From JANLUX01 sp031366005 (GTDB lineage Bacteria > Bacteroidota > Bacteroidia > AKYH767-A > OLB10), in contig JANLZB010000033.1 of assembly GCA_031366005.1 (NCBI GenBank), positions 1 through 6,133 on the forward strand: DNA of 6,133 nt, in the 5' to 3' direction. This document shows, in pieces, positions 1 through 5,778 of this stretch (its first letter is position 1; each line of letters opens with the position of its first letter). The position numbers and the translations under genes are program-made. The notes under the pieces are model-generated. The model made no database searches. It worked only from the letters and a program-made list of their open reading frames with translations, and was not told the DNA's origin.

Positions 1-737
1 CAACCTTCTTTGATATCATCAGTAATTACATTTCCTCCGAAAGGAATCACTGCAGTGTGACGAATGATGTTATCCTGAAATATTGCAATGTCAGTTGTTC
101 CACCACCAATGTCAACCAACACAACACCTGCTTCTTTTTCTTCTTCTGTTAGGACAGCTTCAGCAGATGCAAGTGGCTCAAGAATTAAATCCACTGTTTT
201 CAATCCTGCTTTCACCACACACTTTTGAATATTGTTTGCAGCAGTAATCAAACCTGTGATAATGTGACAATTTGCTTCAAGCTTAATGCCACTCATACCA
301 ATCGGATCTTTCAAACCTTGTTCATTGTCCACAATAAACTCTTGTGGTATCACGTGAATGATTTCTTCGCCCGGTGGCATTGCGAGTTTGTACATATCAT
401 CCACAATCGCATCAATATCACGCTGACTGATTTCGTCCATTGTATTGCTCCGAATAATCATTCCGCGGTGTTGCATACTTTTTATATGCTGACCAGCGAT
501 GCCTACATGCACATCACTAATCTCCACTCCTGATTTTGCTTCTGCTTCTGCAACGGCTTCTTTAATTGAAGCAACTGTTTTTTCAATGTTAGCAACCATG
601 CCACGCATCACTCCGAGCGATTCAGAGCGACCCATGCCAAGTACTTCCACTTTGCCGAACTCATTTCTGCGACCAACGATGCACGCAATTTTGGTGGTTC
701 CGATGTCTAATCCTACAACGATTCCTGTATGTTCCAT
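1..737 (-). CDS. ftsA: Cell division protein FtsA, N-terminal 245 residues (gene runs off the left edge)
   Basis: FtsA is the actin-like ATPase that tethers FtsZ filaments to the inner membrane and recruits later divisome proteins. The frame is open from the ATG at 735-737 to the window edge, giving 245 codons; Bacteroidota FtsA is usually well over 400 residues, so the 3' part, including the membrane-targeting helix, is missing here. Visible signatures are the phosphate-1 loop DIGTTK (residues 11-16), the segment HVIPQEFIVDNEQGLKDP (128-145) leading into GMSGIKLEA and HIITG, the motif EPLASAEAVL (187-196), and the phosphate-2 loop DIGGGTTDIAIF (209-220). The 1C subdomain typical of FtsA lies at about residues 84-165. 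The ATG directly follows the ftsQ stop TAA with no spacing, which suggests translational coupling. The visible part shows no frameshift. ftsZ is expected next, outside the window. Confidence 0.97.
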   Translation of the reverse strand, partial: MEHTGIVVGLDIGTTKIACIVGRRNEFGKVEVLGMGRSESLGVMRGMVANIEKTVASIKEAVAEAEAKSGVEISDVHVGIAGQHIKSMQHRGMIIRSNTMDEISQRDIDAIVDDMYKLAMPPGEEIIHVIPQEFIVDNEQGLKDPIGMSGIKLEANCHIITGLITAANNIQKCVVKAGLKTVDLILEPLASAEAVLTEEEKEAGVVLVDIGGGTTDIAIFQDNIIRHTAVIPFGGNVITDDIKEG

Positions 738-1556
738 TTACAAATTATTTTTTGTGCAAACCACCTGGTTGCGATATTTAAGATTGATGATACTGTAATT
801 ATTCCAGCCTGTTTTATTTAAACCCTGGGTATAAAAAATCATAAGCCTGTTGAATTTCTCTGTTAAGTTTTCTGCATCACCAATCACAATACGATGGTTG
901 CCGATACGTGGAATGAGTTCCAATTCCTGGTTCTCGTTTACATAAATCTGTTCCGTTTGCGCATTCCAGAAAGTATCCGACTCAATAAAATGTGCAAGCT
1001 CATACACCTGCTCAATCACTGGTTTATTTTGCATAGCAGAATCATTCACTAACGGAGTTACAAAATTTATTTTTTGCTCTGCAAAACGATCGAAAATGTA
1101 ACCGTTTGCTACGAGCACGGGGGGTGAATATTTATTTGAAACAGGCATAAAACTGCCCCTGTCATCAATGTAAAATTGTTCGTCATGCATAGTAATAATC
1201 CTTACCAATGGGTTGCGTTGTTTTACACTCACATTGATACGTCCATCAACCGATGAATATACTTCGGCTGTTTGCACGAAGGAGTTGCTCATTATAATTT
1301 TTTCTAACAGTGTAGTGTTGATAGTTCCGATAGGTTTACCAATGAGTTTTTCTTTCGACCTTATCAATTCAGCGATATCATGTTCATCAACAAAATCATG
1401 CTGCACATCTTCGTTGAATGAAATGTGTACTTCTTTACATCTTATATCATGTTGAACACTATTCACAAAGCCAAGCGTTACAATCAGTCCAAGTCCACCG
1501 ATTGACCATAGTGAAAACACCAATACTTTTTTCCAGTTGATCTTTTTGATTTTCAT
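738..1556 (-). CDS. ftsQ: Cell division protein FtsQ
   Basis: FtsQ (DivIB family) is a single-pass membrane protein that links early and late divisome components through its periplasmic part. This one has 272 residues. A short basic cytoplasmic tail (MKIKKINWKK) precedes one hydrophobic segment at about 11-32. A POTRA-like region follows at about 38-113, starting with CKEVHISF and ending in INVSVKQRNPLVRI, a typical FtsQ transition. The beta domain ends in YSIINLKYRNQVVC (254-267), a pattern I associate with Bacteroidota FtsQ. Primary sequence conservation in this family is low, so the call also rests on position between murC and ftsA. The ATG at 1554-1556 is the first start after an in-frame TAA at 1590-1592. 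Its leader has no Shine-Dalgarno match. The stop abuts the ftsA start. Confidence 0.93.
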   Translation of the reverse strand: MKIKKINWKKVLVFSLWSIGGLGLIVTLGFVNSVQHDIRCKEVHISFNEDVQHDFVDEHDIAELIRSKEKLIGKPIGTINTTLLEKIIMSNSFVQTAEVYSSVDGRINVSVKQRNPLVRIITMHDEQFYIDDRGSFMPVSNKYSPPVLVANGYIFDRFAEQKINFVTPLVNDSAMQNKPVIEQVYELAHFIESDTFWNAQTEQIYVNENQELELIPRIGNHRIVIGDAENLTEKFNRLMIFYTQGLNKTGWNNYSIINLKYRNQVVCTKNNL

Positions 1557-1580
1557 GAGGAGATATTTTGTGAAAGGAAT

Positions 1581-1756
1581 AGACGCAGATTAACAGATAG
1601 GAAAAGATTTTTTTTTGAGATTAATGAGATCAATATTCTGCCAAATTGATTTTATATTAGATGTTGTCTCAGATTTTCCATCGGGTTGAATATCAATCTT
1701 GCTGCAGGCAATAATCTGTTCCCATTTAATCAGTTCCCATCTGTTAATCTGCGACT
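1581..1756. repeat. 176-bp element bounded by 23-nt inverted repeats in the murC-ftsQ gap
   Basis: This fills most of the 215-nt space between murC and ftsQ. Its ends, 1581-1603 and 1734-1756, are inverted copies matching at 21 of 23 positions, with a perfect 15-bp core CGCAGATTAACAGAT (1584-1598 and its complement at 1739-1753). On the minus strand the arm near murC runs into a degenerate direct repeat: AGATTAACAGATGGGAAC, then TGATTAAATGGGAAC, then AGATTA. An A9 run (T9 at 1607-1615 on the plus strand) lies inside the opposite arm. GATTAA-rich sequences of this type are, as I recall, dispersed in many bacterial genomes, but I cannot name a family. No transposase or recognisable gene lies inside. 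It could be a small non-autonomous element or a remnant of one. Confidence 0.6.
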
Positions 1757-1771
1757 CTTTTATTCTGTATC

Positions 1772-3157
1772 TCATTTACTCAGCGCTTCTTTAATTGGTT
1801 TAACTAACGCATCAATGTCTCCAGCTCCCAATGTCAACACTACTTCAGGTTTTGAAACCAGCAATTCATTGATTAGATTTTCCTTCGATACTAATTTTTT
1901 ATTTGTTGATTTCACCTTATTCAAAATCATTTGCGAGGTAACTCCTTCAATCGGAAGTTCACGGGCCGGATAAATGTCGAGTAGAAATAATGAGTCGAGC
2001 AAACTAAGACTTTCTGCAAAACCATCTGCAAAGTCACGTGTGCGTGTGTAGAGATGCGGTTGAAATATTCCTGTAATTTTTTTATCAGGAAACAATTCTT
2101 TTACTGAATTGATTGCCGCTCTTAACTCTTCCGGATGATGCGCGTAATCATCTATGAATGTGAGATTATTCTTACGGATATGATATTCAAATCTTCGATG
2201 CACTCCCTGATAAGAAGCCAGCGCATTTTTAATTTTCTCAATGGTTATTTCTAATTGCAAGGCAACTGCACAGGCAGCAACTGCATTCTCTACATTGTGT
2301 CGTCCTGGCAATCCCAATGCTAATTTGTAAAAACGGTCTTGCGGAGTAACGAGATCAAAAACATATTGATTATTCTCTACCACAATATTTTCCGCGCGAT
2401 AGTCTGCAGGTTGCTCAATAGAATAAGTAAAAATTTTCGTACCGCTTACCGGAATTGACAAACCAGCTTTATGAATAAGAATTCCTTTCGGTTTCACTTG
2501 CTGAGCAAATAACCGGTACGACTCTTCAAGATGTTCCTTATCTCCATAAATATCCAGATGGTCAGCATCCATTGAAGTGATAACTGCTATATCAGGATGC
2601 AACGTTAAAAACGAACGGTCGAACTCATCTGCTTCCACAACAACTTTCGGTGGATTAGTTGCATCATCATAATTTCCTAAAACTAAATTGGAATCATAAT
2701 TAATACTGATGCCTCCCAAAAATGCCGTGCAGTTAACATCCGCTTGTTTTAATAAATGCGTGATGATGGATGAGGTTGTAGTTTTTCCATGTGTACCCGC
2801 AACAGCAATGGTGAACGATTGTTCTGCAATCCAACCCAACACTACAGAACGTTTAACCATGTTCACGCCAGACTTCAATAAATAATTATACTGAACACTG
2901 TCCTTTGGAATGGCAGGAGTAAAAATGACTAATGATTGTGAAGCATTATCAGTTGTCAATTGAGTAGGAATATTTTCTACTTCATCTAAATAATTAACAT
3001 CAATGCCCTCTGATTTTAATTCGATAGTGAGTGTAGTTTGCGTACGATCGTAACCGGAAACGGTTTTTCCGTTCGCTTTAAAATAGCGAGCGAGTGCACT
3101 CATACCGATGCCTCCGATGCCTAACATGTAAATATGTTTTATTTCACTCAGATTCAT
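1772..3157 (-). CDS. murC: UDP-N-acetylmuramate--L-alanine ligase MurC
   Basis: MurC is the cytoplasmic ATP-dependent ligase that joins L-alanine to UDP-MurNAc, the first amino-acid step of peptidoglycan precursor synthesis. The 461 residues are full length for the family. The N-terminal Rossmann domain has GIGGIGMSALARYF (13-26). The central ATPase domain has the P-loop AGTHGKTTT (120-128), EADEFDRSF (175-183), DADHLDIYGD (197-206) and GRHNVENAVAA (285-295). The C-terminal domain has GVHRRFE (318-324), DDYAHHPEE (336-344), FQPHLYTRT (366-374) and GAGD (444-447). GxGGxGMS, DDYAHHP and HRRFE separate MurC from MurD, MurE and MurF. The ATG at 3155-3157 places the glycine-rich loop at the expected distance. 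The leader is A-rich without a Shine-Dalgarno match, and 189 nt of mostly repeat sequence separate it from murG. Confidence 0.98.
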   Translation of the reverse strand: MNLSEIKHIYMLGIGGIGMSALARYFKANGKTVSGYDRTQTTLTIELKSEGIDVNYLDEVENIPTQLTTDNASQSLVIFTPAIPKDSVQYNYLLKSGVNMVKRSVVLGWIAEQSFTIAVAGTHGKTTTSSIITHLLKQADVNCTAFLGGISINYDSNLVLGNYDDATNPPKVVVEADEFDRSFLTLHPDIAVITSMDADHLDIYGDKEHLEESYRLFAQQVKPKGILIHKAGLSIPVSGTKIFTYSIEQPADYRAENIVVENNQYVFDLVTPQDRFYKLALGLPGRHNVENAVAACAVALQLEITIEKIKNALASYQGVHRRFEYHIRKNNLTFIDDYAHHPEELRAAINSVKELFPDKKITGIFQPHLYTRTRDFADGFAESLSLLDSLFLLDIYPARELPIEGVTSQMILNKVKSTNKKLVSKENLINELLVSKPEVVLTLGAGDIDALVKPIKEALSK

Positions 3158-3181
3158 TGTTTTTTATTCATTCTCTTTTTA

Positions 3182-3220
3182 GACCTCACCCTCTTATCCC
3201 TCTCCAAAGGAGAGGGAAGC
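3182..3220 (+). repeat. Hairpin repeat copy A, murG-murC gap
   Basis: This 39-nt unit begins GACCTCACCC and ends GAAGC. Its centre folds into a perfect 9-bp stem, TCCCTCTCC / GGAGAGGGA (3197-3217), around an AAA loop. Positions 3184-3220 are identical to copy C at 4479-4515, and the match continues to 3225 with one mismatch. Copy B at 3310-3348 is the same family in inverted orientation. Repeats of this kind are common between genes in Bacteroidota, and their plus-strand translation (HPLIPLQRRGKP) is a frequent false protein. There is no U-tract after the stem on either strand, so it does not look like an intrinsic terminator, and murC needs read-through. Confidence 0.85.
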
Positions 3221-3309
3221 AGTCTCTGATAATTTATTTCTTCTGATAATTGAATTTTACTTTTTCACTTTTGTATTAATCCTTTTCGCTCATTTAACTA
3301 CCTATGTCT

Positions 3310-3348
3310 GCTCCCCTCTCCCCTTGGAGAGGGGTTGGGGGTGAGGTC
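3310..3348 (-). repeat. Hairpin repeat copy B, overlapping the murG stop codon
   Basis: Read on the minus strand this is a 39-nt unit beginning GACCTCACCC, aligned end to end with copy A and differing mainly in the spacer (CCAAC instead of TCTTAT) and the loop (AAGG instead of AAA). Its stem is a perfect 9 bp, CCCCTCTCC / GGAGAGGGG (3313-3321 with 3326-3334). It faces copy A across 89 nt, so the pair is also a large inverted repeat whose outer 9 nt (GACCTCACC at 3182-3190 and its complement at 3340-3348) match perfectly. The unit supplies two of the three bases of the murG TGA stop. Confidence 0.85.
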
Positions 3349-4459
3349 ATCTCAATGCCAACTTTATCACCTCTTCCGCAATCACTCTTGCAGAACCCGG
3401 CAATGCCAAAGGCGCAATATTTTTAATCAACTCTTCTCTTTTGTTTTTATCGTTTGCCAATTGCAATGCTTCCGGAATTAATTTTTGCATCGCATCAACA
3501 TCACGAATTAATATCGCTGCATTTTTTTCTACTAATGCCAAACAGTTTTTTGTTTGATGGTCTTCTGCTGCCGTTGGCAACGGAACCATGATGGCAGGTT
3601 TTGCAACAATGCATAATTCAGAAACGGTACTTGCTCCTGCTCGCGTTACAACTAAGTCACACATCGCGTAAGCTAAATCCATTCTGCTGATGAAATCATG
3701 CACTTTTATTTGTGACGCATTTAATGCTTCAACTTCTTCTTTTACTTTTTCAAACAATGGTTTGCCTGTTTGCCAAATCACTTGTATTCCCGATTCGCTC
3801 AGCTGTTTTAAACCTGCAAGCAAACTCATATTAATACTTCTTGCTCCCTGGCTTCCGCCAATAACTAAGAGTGTGATTTTATTTTCATCTAAGCCGAAAT
3901 ATTTTGCCGCTTCTGCTTTCTTTCCTTCTACTTGCAAAATATCTTCACGAACAGGATTACCTGTTTTGATAATTTTTTCCGATGGAAAGAAACGCTCCAT
4001 ATTATCGTAAGCCACACAAATCTTCTGTACTCTTTTTGCTAATAATTTATTGGTGATTCCCGGAAAAGAATTTTGTTCCTGAATCAATGCAGGTATTTTT
4101 TTCCGTGTTGCAACAAATAACAAAGGACCACTTGCATAACCTCCAACACCCACTGCAACATCAGGTTTGAATTGCTTCACAATTTTGGTTGCCTTTGTTA
4201 AACTTGTAATCAATTTTAATGGGAATGATAAATTAGCAATCGTTAATTCTCTTTTAATTCCTACAATCGGAAGTCCTTCAATTTTAAATCCTGCTGCAGG
4301 AACTTTTTCCATTTCCATTTTTCCTTCTGCACCCACAAATAAAAATTCAGTATCAGGCAATGCTTTCTTTACTGCATTCGCAATTGCAATTGCAGGAAAT
4401 ATATGTCCGCCTGTTCCGCCTCCGCTTATTATCACGCGTATGTTTTTATTGTTATTCAA
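3347..4459 (-). CDS. murG: UDP-GlcNAc:undecaprenyl-PP-MurNAc-pentapeptide N-acetylglucosaminyltransferase MurG
   Basis: MurG is the GT28 glycosyltransferase at the cytoplasmic face of the membrane that converts lipid I to lipid II. The 370 residues are full length. The N-terminal acceptor domain carries the G-loop GGGTGGHIFPA (13-23), GVGGYASGP (104-112) and QEQNSFPGITNKLLA (127-141), followed by TGNPVR (166-171). The C-terminal donor domain has GGSQGA (201-206), TRAGAST (272-278) and PLPTAAEDHQTKN (293-305), which contacts UDP-GlcNAc in known structures. The start is unusual: the frame has TAA at 4472-4474 and no ATG before the G-loop. TTG at 4457-4459 fits best, because the only other common start, GTG at codon 9, would cut into the first beta strand. 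The stop TGA overlaps repeat copy B. The gene lies between oppositely oriented repeats B and C. Confidence 0.98.
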   Translation of the reverse strand: MNNNKNIRVIISGGGTGGHIFPAIAIANAVKKALPDTEFLFVGAEGKMEMEKVPAAGFKIEGLPIVGIKRELTIANLSFPLKLITSLTKATKIVKQFKPDVAVGVGGYASGPLLFVATRKKIPALIQEQNSFPGITNKLLAKRVQKICVAYDNMERFFPSEKIIKTGNPVREDILQVEGKKAEAAKYFGLDENKITLLVIGGSQGARSINMSLLAGLKQLSESGIQVIWQTGKPLFEKVKEEVEALNASQIKVHDFISRMDLAYAMCDLVVTRAGASTVSELCIVAKPAIMVPLPTAAEDHQTKNCLALVEKNAAILIRDVDAMQKLIPEALQLANDKNKREELIKNIAPLALPGSARVIAEEVIKLALR

Positions 4460-4478
4460 TTTTGTTGTTCGTTATTCG

Positions 4479-4515
4479 CCTCACCCTCTTATCCCTCTCC
4501 AAAGGAGAGGGAAGC
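4479..4515 (+). repeat. Hairpin repeat copy C, upstream of murG
   Basis: These 37 nt are identical to 3184-3220 (copy A) and have the same orientation. The similarity extends to 4520 with one mismatch. The 9-bp stem TCCCTCTCC / GGAGAGGGA spans 4492-4512 with an AAA loop. The unit ends 19 nt before the murG TTG start, so in the mRNA the hairpin would sit just upstream of the ribosome-binding region. It has no U-tract and is unlikely to terminate transcription. Confidence 0.85.
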
Positions 4516-4561
4516 CGTCTTCCGAGTGAGTACTTTTAATATTAATACTTCATTATACAAC

Positions 4562-4589
4562 ATTCATAATTCATAACTCATAATTCAAA
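4562..4589. repeat. Imperfect tandem heptamer, four copies of ATTCATA
   Basis: Immediately downstream of ftsW there are four consecutive 7-nt units on the plus strand: ATTCATA, ATTCATA, ACTCATA and ATTCAAA. The first two are identical and the others differ by one base each. Together with repeat copy C and the 10-bp palindrome TTAATATTAA at 4536-4545, this accounts for most of the 136-nt ftsW-murG gap. I see no function in it; it may be slippage-prone simple sequence. Confidence 0.6.
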
Positions 4590-4595
4590 ATTACT

Positions 4596-5774
4596 TCACG
4601 CTGTTGCCACACTCCCTTCTTCACTCAACTCAGCAACTGCCTGTTGTTCGTTTTCTATTTCTGCGCTCACACTCAATATCACTCCCAAAGCAAGACTTGT
4701 AAACCATATTGATGTTCCACCCATGCTCAACATCGGGAGCGGTTGTCCTGTTACAGGAAATATATTTACTGCAACCGCCATGTTAATCATCGCCTGAAAA
4801 CATAAACTAAACGCACAACCAATCGTGACCAACGCTGCAAATGCACGTTGTGTCTTTCGCACAATTTGTATGGAGCGATAGAAGAGCAAGAGATAAAGTA
4901 TCACCACCAAACTTCCTCCAAGCAGTCCATACTCTTCAACGATGATTGCATAAATAAAATCTGAATAAGGATGTGGTAAAAAATTTCGTTGCGAACTATT
5001 GCCTGGACCCTTTCCTATTAATCCTCCTGTTGCAATTGCAATCTTCGCTTGTTCCACTTGATAATTTCCTTCACCATCACCTTTTTGAAAATGTTCGATA
5101 CGTGCTTCCCATGTTTTGATACGACCATTGTAGCCCGTTAAATAAGCTATCAAAATAAATAAACCAAAAGCTGCAATTCCAATTCCGACTAACGAGAAAA
5201 TATATTTCATGTTGATGCGACCAATGAACATCAGCACTAAACATGTTGCAAATAAAACTGCAGCCGTAGAAAAGTTTGCAGGAAGAATTAATGCGCACAC
5301 AATTACTACGGGCAACATCACAGGAAGAAATGCCGATTTAAAATCTTTGATGTTATCCTGGTTCTTTGATAATGTTCGTGCAACAAAAAGTATCAGCGAC
5401 AATTTTGCCAAGTCAGAAGTTTGGAAGGAGAGATTTACAATCGGCAACGTTAACCAACGGCTTGCTTCGTTCAGGTTGGTGCCTGATAAAAGGGTTAACA
5501 AGAGCAGTGGTACTGTAACGAATATGGCAACCTTTGATATGCGCGCGTAGAATGTGTATTTAACCAAATGCGAAAAGTACATCAGCCCGAAACCGAAAAC
5601 TAAAATGATAAAGTGTTTGAATAAATAATATTCGGTGTTGCCCGATTGGTATTTATACGCCAACGTTCCGGTTGAACTATACACCGCCAATAAACTCAAT
5701 ATAGAAAGCAGTATCACCACTAACCATATTGTGCGGTCGCCTTTGAAATATGTTTCGAGCCAAGCCATGTTCAT
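4596..5774 (-). CDS. ftsW: Septal peptidoglycan glycosyltransferase FtsW (SEDS family)
   Basis: FtsW is the multi-pass SEDS protein that polymerises lipid II at the division septum together with its transpeptidase partner FtsI/PBP3. It has 392 residues with about ten hydrophobic segments, the first at about 16-32. Family marks are VYSSTGTLAYKY (31-42), SRWLTLP (105-111), KGDGEGNYQVEQAKIAIATG (231-250), GKGPGN (255-260), HPYSDFIYAIIVEEYG (268-283) and the SEDS signature NIFPVTGQPLPMLSMGGTS (337-355). Asp272 in the SDFIY motif lines up with the catalytically essential Asp of RodA/FtsW. Where many proteobacterial homologues have QPDxGT, this has PANFST (165-170), as I recall for Bacteroidota. 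A hydrophilic tail of about 20 residues ends the protein. FtsW rather than RodA is favoured by the dcw context. ATG at 5772-5774 is used; a second ATG two codons on is possible. Confidence 0.96.
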   Translation of the reverse strand: MNMAWLETYFKGDRTIWLVVILLSILSLLAVYSSTGTLAYKYQSGNTEYYLFKHFIILVFGFGLMYFSHLVKYTFYARISKVAIFVTVPLLLLTLLSGTNLNEASRWLTLPIVNLSFQTSDLAKLSLILFVARTLSKNQDNIKDFKSAFLPVMLPVVIVCALILPANFSTAAVLFATCLVLMFIGRINMKYIFSLVGIGIAAFGLFILIAYLTGYNGRIKTWEARIEHFQKGDGEGNYQVEQAKIAIATGGLIGKGPGNSSQRNFLPHPYSDFIYAIIVEEYGLLGGSLVVILYLLLFYRSIQIVRKTQRAFAALVTIGCAFSLCFQAMINMAVAVNIFPVTGQPLPMLSMGGTSIWFTSLALGVILSVSAEIENEQQAVAELSEEGSVATA

Positions 5775-5778
5775 TGTT

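Noticed and set aside
225..798. Plus-strand ORFs opposite ftsA
   Set aside because: They are shadows of the ftsA frame, which carries clear actin-fold motifs on the minus strand.
1590..1775. A 61-codon minus-strand ORF overlapping the murC stop by 4 nt
   Set aside because: Almost all of it lies in the inverted-repeat element; it starts 19 nt before the arm and its stop is inside the opposite arm. The translation has no recognisable motif and repeats follow the DNA repeats. I treat it as non-coding.
3197..3217. Repeat hairpins (also at 3313-3334 and 4492-4512) as intrinsic terminators
   Set aside because: The stems are GC-rich and strong, but none is followed by a T-run on the minus strand, and termination here would cut off essential downstream genes.
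3184..4515. CRISPR array suggested by repeated 37-nt units
   Set aside because: There are only three copies, one is inverted, spacing is irregular (89 nt to over 1 kb), and a gene lies between them.
4167..4529. Plus-strand ORF of 120 codons ending in HPLIPLQRRGKP
   Set aside because: It is antisense to murG, and its tail is the translation of the dispersed hairpin repeat, a well-known source of false proteins in Bacteroidota.
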